Shown: positions 36,263 to 48,393, counted from the stretch's first letter. The stretch is 64,000 nt of DNA from Diphasiastrum complanatum (GCA_029204225.1 CM055094.1:70666252-70730251); one strand, 5' to 3'. Notes: a model not told the origin generated them from the sequence alone. Program-made: numbers and translations.

Positions 36263-37370
36263 AACCTTGTTGAGCTGAGCTTATGCAAGAATTTGATCAT
36301 CAGCTCCGATATGTCAAGGGCAGCTCTAACCAAGTTGTGGATGCGCGTAGTCGGATTGGTGAACTAAATGAACTTTCATTCACCCAAATTTTCACTGATC
36401 TATATCTTTCACTGAGAGAGAGGTGTGAATCGGATTCTCATTTTGGTCCCATCTGGAAGTTGGTGGAGACATGAAAAAATGGGAGTGGAATAGGGATCTA
36501 CTCACAGGGGTCTCAAGTTCCTAGGAAAGATAAGAAGATAGTAGAACAATTTTCTATCCGAGGTGGTTTACTATTTCGGAATGGGAAAATTTGTGTACCA
36601 GCAGATGATGAGTTAAAGAAGAGGATTCTTTATGAGTGTCATGACGTTCCCTATGTAGGTCATCCGGGTGTACATAGGACTTTGCACTTGGTCAAAAGAG
36701 AGTTTTACTGGCCAAAACTCAAGCCATTTATCGAGTCTTATGTGGTTAAATGTAGACCTTGTCAGTTAGCCAAAGCTGAATGCTTGAAGACTAGAGGGTT
36801 GTTACTTCCCCTAGATATCCCTCAGAAACGATGGAAAAGTATATCTATGGATTTTGTGGTTGGACTTCCAAAGACCCAACGCCAAAATGATTCTATTTGG
36901 GTTGTGGATGGGATTTGGAGATATTGCACTCGACGAACTTATTTTTTGTCGGTTTATTGTTGTGTGTTTTGGAAAGCTAAATGTATGCCTATTTCATAGG
37001 TAGGCTTTAAAATCAGAATATTGTGATTTGGGTGATGTTTTTTAGGTATGGGAATGTGTATACCTTGATTTGCTACAAAGTTACATTTTACCATTTTTAC
37101 ATTGCGTCAATGGTAAACATCTTCAAAAATTTCTCCAACTACCATAGTTATTGGAGTGCTCATGAGAACATACAAATGACTTTGTTCTTACTAGAACGAT
37201 GGTGATAACAAAACTAAGACATCCAAATATTCTACAAATTGTGATTGAGGTGTTGAAGAATGAGGCTAAAATAGTCCTCACTTTTCACACAACAATATGG
37301 CAACCAAAAATCACTCAAAACAAGGAAAAGAATGCAACCTATCAAGCACAATGTAACCAAAAAAAAAATG
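36263..37370 (+). pseudogene. Chromovirus-like RNase H/integrase fragment, copy 1
   Basis: Starts mid-RNase H (ELMQEFDHQLRYVKGSSNQV, normally followed by ADALSR). It then has the integrase zinc-binding region (ILYECHDVPYVGHPGVHRTL; VVKCRPCQLAKAE) and the core start ([20 protein letters not shown]), as in Tekay/Reina-type chromoviruses. The frame fails after FVVGLP...WVVDGIW near 36930, and a non-coding segment continues to about 37370. A very similar block occurs at 60598-61745, including the non-coding tail, so both came from one source. Confidence 0.8.
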
Positions 37371-37374
37371 GAAT

Positions 37375-38445
37375 GTAGCAAGGAATAGGATATGAGCCAT
37401 TTGTTGCTCTATCTTTGGCACCAAACATATCAAAATTCTTTTGTGGAGAACTCTTGTGTGTCATTGCAGTACAAGTGGCAGAGTTCAATCCAATGTGAAG
37501 AGTTGAAGATGGGTTTCCGCTTCTTATCTTATTGATCTTCACAAATAACAACACTAACAAGTAAAACAAGACATGCCAAGGAAATGTGGAAGCACATAAG
37601 AATGAGAATACATTACATTGGAAAGATCATTTGGACCTACATGAACTTCCTTGATTTCTATATTAACATTTTGAACCTTTGTAGAAAATTTTCCATTCAC
37701 AACAACTCCAAAATTGACAACAAATTTTGCAGTTGCATTCTCAACTACCCTATTAGGGCAAAAAATGCATCAAATGTTCTAGCCTCAATTCACCCAAATG
37801 GGTTTGAATCAGACTGATATCAACTTTGCAACGACGTATGAATTTAGGTAACTTCCCCCCCATTGCCATAGTAGTTGCCGTTAATACAAAAGATTGTAAA
37901 TAGATAGAATTCTAACCCAAACACAATCGTATTTGCAATTGTCGCTCAACTCACCAGAAAAAAATCAACATCACTCGCAAAGTGCATCCTTAACATAGAG
38001 TGTTTTCTTTTAATCTATCCTAAGACTCATAGCTAATCAGTAGCTCCCCTCACACCACCGGAAAAGAGGACACTTATTCTACCATTTTCATAAGAGATTA
38101 ATTAATTCCAGTACTAATCGTTTTATTGACATAACCCTTTTGTAATGTAATCTTAAAGTCATTGAGGATTGTGGCAGTAACTTCCTCTGTACCAGACGTC
38201 AAGATAAAATCATCCTACTCTTTGTATCCGCCGTTTTCTTAAACACTTCAACTACTATTAATTTTAAAATTGCAATACTGTAACATAACACTTTGTCAAT
38301 AACCATAAAATATTACCACCACAAAACTTAAGATTCTTCCTCAACATTGTAACTTCTAATTACAATAACGTTTAAAATGTAAAAATATAATTCCAATAAC
38401 ATTGCAAAACCATGTTAGCAGTACTGTTAGATTGTCCTTGAGTTT
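37375..38445. other. AT-rich DNA without recognised genes
   Basis: Short ORFs at 37342-37569 and 37584-37817 match nothing recognisable. This stretch separates the chromovirus fragment from the tandem duplication. Confidence 0.4.
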
Positions 38446-38449
38446 TCGT

Positions 38450-39981
38450 TTTTCCCATCATTAATTCCTTTTTTCCTACTTTCACAATTTTTTTTTTAAT
38501 TCTATAACACAAACATTCCCAATAATTCAAATTCTAATGACTAAATGAAGTGTAATTATCAAATTGAAAACTAGGAGTATTCAACCCATAATGTTCTGGT
38601 TACCAACCAAAAAGATAATCCATAGATGTAGTATAACAAAGTATCCGAAAATGTTGTGCACAATATTTGCGATGAAGAGTACCATAATGAATACCAATAA
38701 TCCATTGACTAAGAGTAACACCGCATTGATTCCAAACAACATGTACTCCCTATTCCAGACCGCTCTTCTCTTTCCCTGTCCATCATATCTTGTTGATGAA
38801 TCCTTATTAACTCTTAAAGCTTCACAGGTTCACCAAACTCTTTCTCAATTGTCGCGTCACTAGCCTGGGCTCGATGTTGGCAAGGTCGCCTTGGCACATT
38901 ATCCTCATCCATTTCTTCCTCACAATAGATCGTATTACATAACTGAATAGTAGTCCCTTCCAGACTTATGAACCCCAAATCGTAATCATGAATTCAAAAA
39001 ATAAAATTCTCTAAACCACATAAAAATCCCAATCATAACAATTAGATACGGATCTTCTCCAAAATGAACAAATCTCGGTCTCAAAAGAATAACCACTAAT
39101 ATACTTCCCTAAAAACTCAATGACGTGTTACTCATACATGAGTTACATCACTAACCACAAAAAATCATCGTGCTTGATGTTGTTTAGCTATCCAGTTTCG
39201 CCAATAAGAGATTTTTTTTTTCCCATCATTAATTTCTTTTTTTCTACTTTCCCAATTTTTTTTTAAAAACAATCATAACACAAACATTCCCAATAATTCA
39301 AAATCAAATGACTAAATGAAGTGTAATTATCAAATTTACAACCAAGAGTATTCAACCCATAATGTTCTGGTTGTCAACCAAAAAGATAATCCATAAATGT
39401 AGTATAACAAAGAATCCGAAAATGTTGTGCACAATATTTGCGATGAAGAGTACCATAATGAATACCAATAATCCATTGACTAAGAGTAACACCGCATTGA
39501 TTCCAAACAACATGTACTCCCTATTCCAGACCGCTCTTCTCTTTCCCTGTCCATCATATCTTGTTGATGAATCCTTATTAACTCTTAAAGCTTCACAGGT
39601 TCACCAAACTCTTTCTCAATTGTCGCGTCACTAGCCTGGGCTCGATGTTGGCAAGGTCGCCTTGGCACATTATCCTCATCCATTTCTTCCTCACAATAGA
39701 TCGTATTACATAACTGAATAGTAGTCCCTTCCAGACTTATGAACCCCAAATCATAATCATGAATTCAGAGAATAAAATTCTCGAACCTTCATAAAAATCC
39801 CAATCATAAAAATCAGATACGGATCTTCCTAAAAATGAACAAATCTCGGGCTCAAAAGAATACCCACTAATATACTTCCCTAAAAACTCAATGACGTGCT
39901 ACTCATATGTGAATTACATCACTAACCACAAAAAATCATCATGCTTGATGTTGTTTAGCTATCCAGTTTCGCCAATAAGCG
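38450..39981 (-). repeat. Tandem duplication of a 771-bp unit
   Basis: Two adjacent direct copies (about 38450-39210 and 39221-39981) stay in register at an offset of 771 bases. Shared landmarks include TCCCATCATTAATT at the start and CTATCCAGTTTCGCCAATAAG at the end. The unit's right end continues into gypsy integrase C-terminal coding on the minus strand, so it probably comes from the 3' interior of that element. A minus-strand frame MDEDNVPRRPCQHRAQASD occurs in both copies. Differences are scattered substitutions and small poly-T indels. Confidence 0.85.
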
Positions 39982-40560
39982 TACCCACAATGTCCAACTT
40001 CTCCAAAACATGTAATCACTCTCGTAGCATCTCATCCGGCCGTAAATTATGAGTAGCATGTACCCGCAAAGTTGGCAAAACAAATTCGTAAGGAATCAAA
40101 GCATCCACACCATAGGTGTAAAACCTGTGGATATCTTGTAAGCAGTGCGATTAGCCCATAACGTCGGTTGTAGAAAATCATGCCAAGAGCCCTCTTTCTC
40201 TAGCACCTGCTTTGCTAAGATACCCGGTTATGGATTTAGTTGTGTTATCACGCAAAGCTTTCACCTTGGCCCACTTGGTCACATAATCTATGGCTACCAC
40301 AATACATAGATGACCAATTTTGGATGGTGGGTTAATCTTCCCAATGAAATCCAAACCGCCTTTGGAATGGTTCATTCAGTTGCAAAGGTATCAATGGAAA
40401 ATCCATTGTAGGTACCAGGGTCCCCTGCCTCTAACAGATTACAATTTATGTTGCCTAGTCATGCACAGCTTTTACAGGTCATAACCAGGGTCTTCTCAAA
40501 AGAACAAAATACACATCCCCTCATGTAGGCAGCCTCATGACCACAAAATTCAATAAGAAC
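39960..40560 (-). pseudogene. Ty3/gypsy integrase fragment, element G3
   Basis: Minus-strand order: a degraded zinc-binding part near 40520-40430; the core with GGLDFIGKINPPSKIGHL and VVAIDYVTKWAKVKAL (the first two acidic residues) at 40360-40240; then WANRTAYKISTGFTP near 40130; and VLPTLRVHATHNL with EKLDIVGTLIGETG near 40060-39970. The glutamate-bearing stretch between 40200 and 40180 is deleted. This matches the Tat/Athila-like integrase type (FERWGLDFIGPI, ATDYFTKW). Confidence 0.7.
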
Positions 40561-40569
40561 TTCAATCCT

Positions 40570-41025
40570 TTAATGCTTACCAGAACCTTCCGAATTTCCC
40601 CCACTGGAGAATCCCATGCATTCGGATGACAAGTTGGCTTTTCTGAAATGGTATATTTTTTAGTTTATTGTACGTTTCCTCAGAGATAATATCCACTCCT
40701 ACTCCACCATCAATATGTACACCTCCGATATTAAGATCCAGAAATGTTAATTTTCAATGTCGGAACAATATCATGTTCCGTTGATTGCACAATAGTACTG
40801 ACCGGAGCTGATGAAGAAACTTCCTGTTTTTATTAATAAAAGATGGGAAAACCCATCAAAGTACAAAGGAATGCATGTTGAAAGCGTAAAGGCCATAAGG
40901 CGAATTGAGATACTGTACAACTATAACAAAGTAACAATCTCGTAGAGTAGAATTTCTTATGCAGGCACCCATATGTTTCCAAAGCAAAAGGAATAAAGTC
41001 TTCTCCAGGAGTGCGATGTGAATAA
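40570..41025. other. Short stretch without recognised genes
   Basis: Lies between the gypsy integrase fragment and the LINE-like RT. No ORF or repeat signature stands out. Confidence 0.4.
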
Positions 41026-41027
41026 TC

Positions 41028-42520
41028 TCACTCTTTATCTAGAGCTACATGAGAAGCAGCGGCACCCTGAGTAGTTAAAGCATGGTGAAGGAGGCCAGGC
41101 CGCAAAGGATCAGCAACAACAACATCCCCAAGCGTGCGAATCCCCTCGCGAGAAAGAACAAGATCAACTTGATGCCGAGGCGACTGTGAATCAGACACAG
41201 GCAAGATGTGGGTCTGCTCCTGGACAACATGAAAGCCGCACTCATGTGCAATAGATGCCGATACGTCACGAATGGAATCATGAGTCGCAGTGTGCTCTCC
41301 CCCAAAAGGGCAACGCATGAGATGAGTGCCAATAGGATCAACAGGGTGACCATAGGAACATTTTGTCAAACCTGCCAACACTAGATGAAGGAGACCCAAC
41401 CTAACCTGAAGAGCGGTGAGAAACAACTCTGAAGAAAGGCACAAGTATGGAACAACAGGGCGTGCAACAAGCCAAGCACTAGCACCCGGGCCTGCACAAG
41501 ACAAAAGGCGAGCCCGAGTCTCATCGGAAGGTGAATCATTGAGAAGCTAAGTGAAAGCATGTGAGTGGAAGCGCTCCAAAAGATACTTCTGAAAATGAGC
41601 ATGCTGATGGCTAAGCAAAGTCTCAAAGGGAGGCAAAGAAGCTCACACAGGTGGAGGGCCGAGATCCTTGGCCGCCCAAAGATGTTGTTGGAAAGGAAGA
41701 ATGCCTGTTTCCACATGAGCTACTGAATCAAGAAGAATGGGCTTGTTGTCCTGCTGAAACTGAGAGATAAATGCAGAGGAAACAAGGGCCCAACTTCCCA
41801 TAAAAGCAGCTGGAGCAATAAAAGATGTGCAAGAAAGACCAACACCTCCGGACAAAGTGGGAAGAGAGACTTGTCGCTTAACGAACTGACCATTGGGAAT
41901 ACGAAAGGATTTTGAACCCATCAACATACACAAAATATCTGATAAAGTATTATCGAAATCATGTAGCAAAGCACACCTAGTACATACTGGTCCTAGAATC
42001 CAGCTTTTAGGAGGTATTTGAAACCCTACCCGAGCCCAAAGCCAAAAAAATTCATACCAGCCAAAGCCAAAAAAATTCACACCAGGAACCTGCTGGTATC
42101 ACTAAAGCCAAAAAAAAATTCATACCAGGAACCTGCTGGTATCACAAAAACACGATACATGGTGATACATCATGTTACCAGGCCACTCAATGGTGATACT
42201 TAGTACATACCACCTGTTCTTCTAAGAGCCAAGTTTATTAGCTGCGATGGAAGATCCTGCTCCTGCTCATTCAAATCTAGAGATGCTTCATCCATTTTCT
42301 ATATATAACACCCAGAAGCTCAAAGAGATTGTCGTTGACTATGAGGGAGGAACACACCGTAGAATATAACTTGGCCGTTGAGCGAAGCATTGAGTGAAAA
42401 TCCCTAGAGCAACTTGAGCATTGCCAAGCTTTGGTAGCAAATCAGCATGACGAAGATGCACGCCTAAAGTGTCCCGCAAAGAGGAAGCCACAAAATCCGA
42501 AAAACTTATAGAGAAGAATT
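41028..42520 (-). pseudogene. LINE-like reverse transcriptase, C-terminal region
   Basis: Minus-strand reading: LRDTLGVHLRHADLLPKLGN and ALGIFTQCFAQRPSYILRCV near 42480-42350; then WILGPVCTRCALL near 42000, VSLPTLSGGVGLS and APAAFMGSWALV at 41860-41790; two in-frame stops near 41650 and 41550; and LVLAGLTKCSYG with HPVDPIGTHLMRCPFGGEHT near 41370-41290. The last is the C-x-G...DxxGxHxxxC zinc-binding motif that follows non-LTR-type reverse transcriptases. Only the thumb and downstream part survive. About 240 bases of repetitive A-rich sequence split it at 42013-42250. Confidence 0.6.
42040..42150 (+). repeat. Short tandem repeats inside the LINE-like gene
   Basis: Two or three copies of a unit of about 40-55 bases built on AAAGCCAAAAAAATTCATACC plus AGGAACCTGCTGGTATCAC. 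They interrupt the reverse transcriptase between its VPPS and GPVC segments. The origin is unknown. Confidence 0.7.
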
Positions 42521-42663
42521 GGGTTCCTAATTCTACTACAATTGGTGTAACACCTCCTGCGTAACTTTAGCCATCTGATTTATGTCAGTGTTGGGATGTT
42601 CGGCTTGTACTTAGCCACAAATCTTCAACTGGTATGTCCTGCCTTATGGCCTTTCCTTTATCC

Positions 42664-43060
42664 CTATGGCGAGTGACCACTTGGACATATCAATTGCGGT
42701 TCTTCAACCGTTACCACTTGCACAGGTGCTTGCTGTTTTGGTTCATTCCCTGCTCCAAGATTTTGATGTTGGTTGTGCCTCAAATTATGATCATTGAAAC
42801 AATTATTTAGTCGAGGTGGAGGCAATACTCGTTCTAAATTACCGTCCAATTGTTGATGATATGGGACACATTTAAAATACCTGTACCCCATTTGGCTACA
42901 AAACAACAAACATCCTCCGAAACATCTTATCAATATTGTATTGGTATTTGAAATGGCCATTGCTCTGTTTGTTCTCCTTGATGATAAGGTACTGGACGTT
43001 TCTACAACTGTGGTTGTGATTGTGGTTGTTGTTGTTCATATCTCATCTTTGGTCTAAGCT
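42664..43060 (-). pseudogene. Retroelement gag fragment with degraded zinc knuckle
   Basis: The minus-strand frame has CLLFCSQMGYRYFKC near 42910, a knuckle-like motif with the histidine changed. A glutamine/asparagine-rich tail follows (NLRHNQHQNLGAGNEPKQQA). This suggests a gypsy gag C-terminus. The region above 42960 is QPQSQ-rich in another frame. Assignment is tentative. Confidence 0.35.
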
Positions 43061-43089
43061 TATTTGAACTTACAATTGATACTTTCAAC

Positions 43090-44365
43090 ATGCACATAGT
43101 CATCACACACCATGCACTGCTCTACATGTCATAATTGGAGGGCCTTGGTCCCTCTCAAGTGATTAATTATATAACTGGACTTGACTTGAATGTTGCGGCA
43201 TAACCAATTATCTCGAACACTAAAATGTTGAATATCAAATCAAAATTTATTCTAGGTACTCAATTTTAAGCGTAGATGATACAACTAACCTTGCAAGATG
43301 GGCGTGAAAGTGGGCACGGACCTAATAGGAGCATGAGGTTGCAAGGAAGAAAAAAAATTAAATTTCAAGGCACCTACGAGGCATAGATACACCTTGAGAC
43401 AATTGATACATAACCAGACCCCTTACAGACTAGTACGAGTGGGGACGGTGAGGCCGGTGTTGGTGAACAAAGGCACCAAAGAAATGATTGAGAAAAAAAA
43501 AGCTTAACATTCAGACTTTGAAATTAGAAAAAATAAATTCAAAATTAAAACTTCGAAAGTAAGAGTTTGAAGTGTGTCTTTCTCTCTAACAATATGCAAG
43601 AGATTTTTTGGTGTTTTGTCAAATCTAATCCTCTATTACTGGAATGATCATAACAATTTTGTTAGTGATCTAGATAAGCAAAAAATCAATATTCTCAAAA
43701 AGATAATAACAAGTTCTATCAACCTCTATAATTAGATTAGTAAACATATCTAGAGAATCTATAGAAAGTAAACAAGCAAAATTTAAGCTATAAAAAAATT
43801 TATCGTAAATTCTTCGATACTAGTCCAAATGACCTTATGTTGCTTCTCTTACCTTATTAAACCTCAAACTTATCTGTAGACTAATATGTAAATAGGAAAC
43901 AAAATATTATTCCAAAAATTGAACCAGAAATATTTAAAACTCTCAAAGCTAAACATAAGCAAAAAGAAACCTCATAAAAATAAACAAAACTCATATGAGA
44001 TTATAGTCGTATTGAACAAAATAATTTATGGATCTTAAGTTCTAATTACACAAATTTTCATTTGCCAAACCTTATAGTCAAAGCCAAAAAAAAAAAAACA
44101 AAAAAATACAAACAACCATCGCATGTATGTTGAAAAAACAACCATTACATCTATGTCAAAAAGAGCAAAAGATAGGTATAATCATGAATAATCATGACAA
44201 ACCTTATGGTTGTATCCTAGTTGCGAATGCCACCTCATATTTTCTCCCTACGCTTTATAGGTTAATCCTATCGAGGGGCAATCAGAGCCTTGCACCCTTT
44301 AACAGGAAGAAATGTTTAATTAGCATTCACCTCTTTTCTTTTTGCATTCAATCCTTGGTAGTACG
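43090..44365. other. AT-rich DNA without recognised genes
   Basis: No coding or terminal signature seen. The right end merges into the CA/TG-rich edge of the inverted duplication. Confidence 0.4.
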
Positions 44366-44507
44366 ATTGAATGTGTGTGAATGTGTGTGTGTGTGCACTT
44401 TTGTGTCTGTATATATATTTATATATTTATTTGTGTATGTGTGTGCACATATCAACAAGATGAAATGTATCTTAAATGTCTACTAAATTGAATCGGCTCA
44501 TTATGTG

Positions 44508-44510
<3 letters not shown>

Positions 44511-44588
<78 letters not shown>
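44511..44588 (+). repeat. Perfect (CT)39 microsatellite
   Basis: 78 bases of uninterrupted CT at the edge of the right arm's extra segment. It is absent from the left arm. Confidence 0.95.
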
Positions 44589-44589
<1 letters not shown>

Positions 44590-45106
44590 ATTAGCTAGCA
44601 TACATGCACAATAGGAGTCATCCATACTAAGTGCTAAATATTACTCTTTAAACGTTATGGAATCACCATGCTCAGTAATTCTCACCATTTTTCACAATCA
44701 CCTAGAATCGAAGCAAAAAAACACAAATACAACTATTTGAAGAGCTATGAGCATTTGATAACAAGGTCTGATATGCCAAGCTTCTAGAGAAAATCCAACA
44801 TTTTCAAAGTAGGCATGTAGTACACTCAATTTATACAGATAATGTTTTGTATGGTCTATTGAATGTAAGGTCCTAGTGCTTCGGACCCTATTGATGTTGA
44901 GAGCTATCATAAAGTAGAACTTACTTTTCCTGCAACATTTTCATTTGAAAACAATCATATTGGATTTTTCTTGAATAATAAGAAAGCAATTTGATTAGAC
45001 ATATCTGGCCTAGAAACTTGATTACAGTTTAAAGAGGATGGATTGAAGTGGCTAATATCTTAGGCATCAATACTTTTAGGCTTGAAGGGATTATTAAAAT
45101 TCTCAC

Positions 45107-45521
45107 CATCTCCAGCTTTTCCAAGAAAATATTTACAAGCTTGTGTAGATCGGAGAGCTTGAGGTTTTTTGTGGCTGGAACATCATTCTCAACATCTTCT
45201 ACCCGTCCAAATAGGTCTCTATAAGTGTGTTTGTGTTCTTCTTGTACTACTACTGCTTTGTTGGATGTAGCTAGAAAAACATATGAATTTTTAGCACATT
45301 GTTAAGGAGATGAAAACAATTTGTTTGTATTGGAAACAAACAACTAGAAATTTAGCTCAAATAAACATACATGATTAGATTTTAGCAACTTAATGACATC
45401 TTGCTTTCTACAAATCTTGAGATAAAAAGCACAATGCGTATCATCACTACCTTTAGTGATAACGATTTGTTTCGCATCACATAAAGATTCGCTCTGATTG
45501 GAGCTCGGAAGCAAAAACTGT
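45107..45521 (-). other. Two possible exons in the right arm only
   Basis: Open stretches flanked by splice consensus on the minus strand: 45521-45371 (after TTCTGCAG, before GTATGT; reads FLLPSSNQSESLCDAKQIVI, then HCAFYLKICRKQDV) and 45270-45107 (after TTTCTAG, before GTGAGA; reads YRDLFGRVEDVENDV and LSDLHKLVNIFLEKLEM). Their phases do not join directly. The sequences are not recognised. They lie downstream of the AP2 exons and are missing from the left arm. Confidence 0.3.
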
Positions 45522-45649
45522 CTGCAGAAAATGAGAATCAAGAACATTTTTGGAAGCCACAGAACCATTGGAAATTATCTTTTGAAAACAAGGCAGAAGG
45601 AAATTTTGAATATTTGTCACCATTGCATTATAACATGTATGTGCCTTGA

Positions 45650-46860
45650 AATCTCCAACCTTTTTGTACCGTGACCACTAGTCTTCTTTTCAGTTGCAGG
45701 TTTGTGAAGAATTGCAGCTTCTACAAAACTGGTAGAAGAAGTTCCCCGACTCATCCGCCTAAGTATCCTAAAAAAGTCTGTTTTACCATATTTCTCCCAC
45801 TACATTCACCAATGTACAACAAGGAACTATAAAGTATCAGTTTTTTCTTCTCACATATGGGAGATGGATTAAACGCACGTTAAAATAAAAAGAGCCAAAC
45901 TCAAACATTTGGAGAGCAATGCGCTTGATAGAGTGACCTAGCTGTACAACTCACTATATATAATAAAGCTGACTTTAAATGCAGACGACAGAGAGCGATA
46001 TTAATACCAACAAGATCAAAATCTCTGTAATCGAACCATACCAGTGGCTTCTCAGACTCATAGTCTTCTAATGGCAGGTTAAGTTTCTCGGTGTGACCAA
46101 GCATGATTGCCGCTCTGTAATAATTCCTGAGACAAAATAATTGGAACAGATTAGTGGACCAATGGAGTTATGAACGTTCTTTAGGATGGTGTCATAAATC
46201 ATAAAGTCATTGAGAACAGTTAACCGCCGCCACCACTTTATACAAACCTGGCTGCTGCTATCTCACAACCATAGGCACCTGCAAAGCAATATGGCACTCA
46301 TTACCGTCAAGAATAAATCATTTCCGAGCATCCTCGAGGGCTTGTTTTTTAATGAGGTTGTATCAGTCCATAGTCTAGAAGACATTCGGGAGGCCCATAG
46401 GGCCGACACGCATACGAGTTAGCACCTACAACAATCTTAAGCTTTACAGTTCATTGTCACAAAAATCTTACCAAGGAAGAGCTGTTTTGAGTTAGGGAAT
46501 GCTCCAAAAGGTGCGTCGCCTTGTTTTATCCTGTTATTGGAAAATGGAAAACCATATAAACTGGCTGCATTTCAAACGTATGTAAGTACTTTGTAGAGAA
46601 AATAAAACCACTAGATCTTACGAATCCTAAATCAAATTTGCCCAGGTCATAGCTAGAGATCACTTTCGTTCTAAGGGACTAATCATTTTGCAAAGAATTC
46701 ATGTAATCCAGCGGAACATATTTTCTTTCCATACCAGACTTCCCATCTTCCCGTTCGTTCTATGTGATAAACACCTTTAAATTCACTCATCCCTTCCATA
46801 GCTGCCGGTGATTTTCACACCCACGTAACCGGCGAAATCGACGTAGAGGATTTCGATCAC
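45650..46860 (-). pseudogene. AP2-type transcription factor remnant, right copy
   Basis: Exons at 46860-46787, 46530-46472, 46278-46248 and 46126-46008 match the left copy exon for exon in length (74, 59, 31, 119). They keep splice consensus and join in frame: YVGVKITGSYGRDE, IKQGDAPFGAF, SKQLFLGAYGCEIAAAR, YYRAAIMLGHTEKLNLPL and EDYESEKPLVWFDYRDFDLV. A further exon from 45767 reads ILRRMSRGTSSTSFVEAA. This corresponds to the first AP2 DNA-binding domain and the linker of ANT/WRI1-like factors. The stop seen in the left copy is CAA here. The join to the linker exon is out of phase and no second domain follows, so it is probably a pseudogene, though better preserved. Confidence 0.6.
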
Positions 46861-46976
46861 CTCAGAATGATTTCTTTGCAGTTGAAACTTATTGAAACTT
46901 ACGATGAAGCAGCACGATATATAGCTATGTGTGATATCAAGTAAGAAAATCGTAGCTCGCGTGGAAGCAAACGTAT

Positions 46977-47002
46977 GAGAGAGAGAGAGAGAGAGAGAGA
47001 GA
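46977..47002 (+). repeat. (GA)n microsatellite
   Basis: About 13 GA units upstream of the AP2 exons, the counterpart of the CT tract at 13275-13322. Confidence 0.85.
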
Positions 47003-47168
47003 CGAAGAAAAATAGAGAGAAACCGAGCGAGAGAGAGGACCCCCCGCAGACGCATACAAATGCTATTATTTATGGTAGTAGCAAATGTGCTGCGGCGTTG
47101 TTGTTGTTATATGAGAAGAAAAAGAAGAGGAGCTATCAATTGCTGAATGATTTTGTAAGGGAATATTT

Positions 47169-47296
47169 GTGTGACTTATGTGAAGCAAACACGCCGCTCG
47201 TTATTCCTATTTAATGATAGTTGTGGGCCCGTGTGACATATGTGAAGCAAACACCGCGTTCGTTATTCGTATTTGATGATAGTTGTGGGCCCGTGT
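47169..47296 (-). repeat. 62-bp tandem repeat upstream of the AP2 remnant
   Basis: Two direct copies, each with ATGTGAAGCAAACAC...GATAGTTGTGGGCCCGTGT. The left arm has the same doublet but with a Mutator-like element between the members. Confidence 0.75.
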
Positions 47297-48306
47297 AATT
47301 ACCACGAAAAACCTCATTTGCAAAACACCCTGGTTGAACCACAGTTAGTCAGAGCAATGCCGACAAGTTAATGGCTCGAGTTATTGGCAATTCAAGGTCT
47401 GATTTTGCAGGAGGCCTATTCCACTTATAATACCGTGTAATGGCTCGAAGCCTATTCCAGCGATTCGGGATTTGGGCAGCTAGTTGAAGGCAGCTGGTGG
47501 CAGCTGCAATCGTGGATGCATGCAGACATGCAGACGTCGGAATGGCTGGCTAGCATTAGCGGTATCAGGAGCTATGCCCTCTTTTAGAATCTACGTCCCG
47601 TATCGTGTATATCTGGACTCCAGATTCTGGAGTCTGGAGAATTGCTTTTTCAATAATGGCCGGAGCTGTTCCATAGGCCAACTATGTGTAATAATCGCAG
47701 AAGATCGCGTACATGGCATTACGAGTATAAGTGTGCGCTATCCCGTGTCGCTACGGTGTAGAATTGCAAGTTGGAGCGGAGGTGCAGGGTGCCTTCCCAG
47801 CCTTGTAGTTTGACGGTCAAGGCTGCCTGTCATGCATTTTTCTCATGACGGTTTTGACACGTGGGTGCCCGTCATTTGACGGTTTAATAAAACATTTGAC
47901 TTTCAAGACCACAACATAGGGTGAAAATTTAGTAAAAGATCGGAGTTTCAAATCTAAACACATATTGTACTGCTTCATATACTTAGCATTGGTCACAAGC
48001 TATGAAAAAAAAACATTAAGCCTGTGACAAAAAACATTCACTCATAATAGCATTTGCATGTTTCGTAACTACTATTTTTATTGTGAGATACCCTAAACCC
48101 TAAGTATTGAGAACATCGTGCATTGATCAAAAAAATTATAATAATATCTTCTCAAAGAAAATGCATAGTGAACATAAACTCTCAAATTGATGGCACAGTT
48201 TTCCACACAAGTCTAGGTTTTTGAAGGCACATTGAATTTTTATGTCGAATTATGTCGAAACATAAGAATAAAAAAACAAGCTTTACTACTTGAAGTACCA
48301 CTTATG

Positions 48307-48393
48307 CTTCTTGGTTTCCAATGGAAGACTCAAACTTGAGACCAAAGAAACTTTGGATGTCAAGCGTTAACCAATTGAGCCAACTCCCTTGGG
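48307..48393 (-). mobile_element. tRNA-like SINE, copy 2
   Basis: 87 bases flanked by perfect 17-bp direct repeats TTGAAGTACCACTTATG (48290-48306 and 48394-48410). On the minus strand it has an A-box-like TGGCTCAATTGGTTAA and a B-box-like position reading AAGTTTGAGTC, spaced as in tRNA genes, with a CCAAAG...CTTTGG hairpin between them. There is no poly-A or other tail, and the length is that of a tRNA. Its ends are identical to the copy at 54350-54436. Confidence 0.8.

Larger units (their letters stand above)
44370..47815 (-). repeat. Right arm of the large inverted duplication
   Basis: The reverse complement of this region matches 10625-11206 and 13105-14720 in the same order. It lacks the SINE and both GC-rich Mutator-like insertions of the left arm. 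It keeps an extra 1.2 kb (44483-45710), including two possible exons, between the linker exon and the CA/TG-rich edge. A 62-bp tandem repeat at 47169-47296 marks where the left arm received its second insertion. Confidence 0.8.

Noticed and set aside
38450-39981. Pair of LTRs
   Set aside because: The units adjoin directly, have no TG...CA ends or primer site, and the unit continues into integrase coding.
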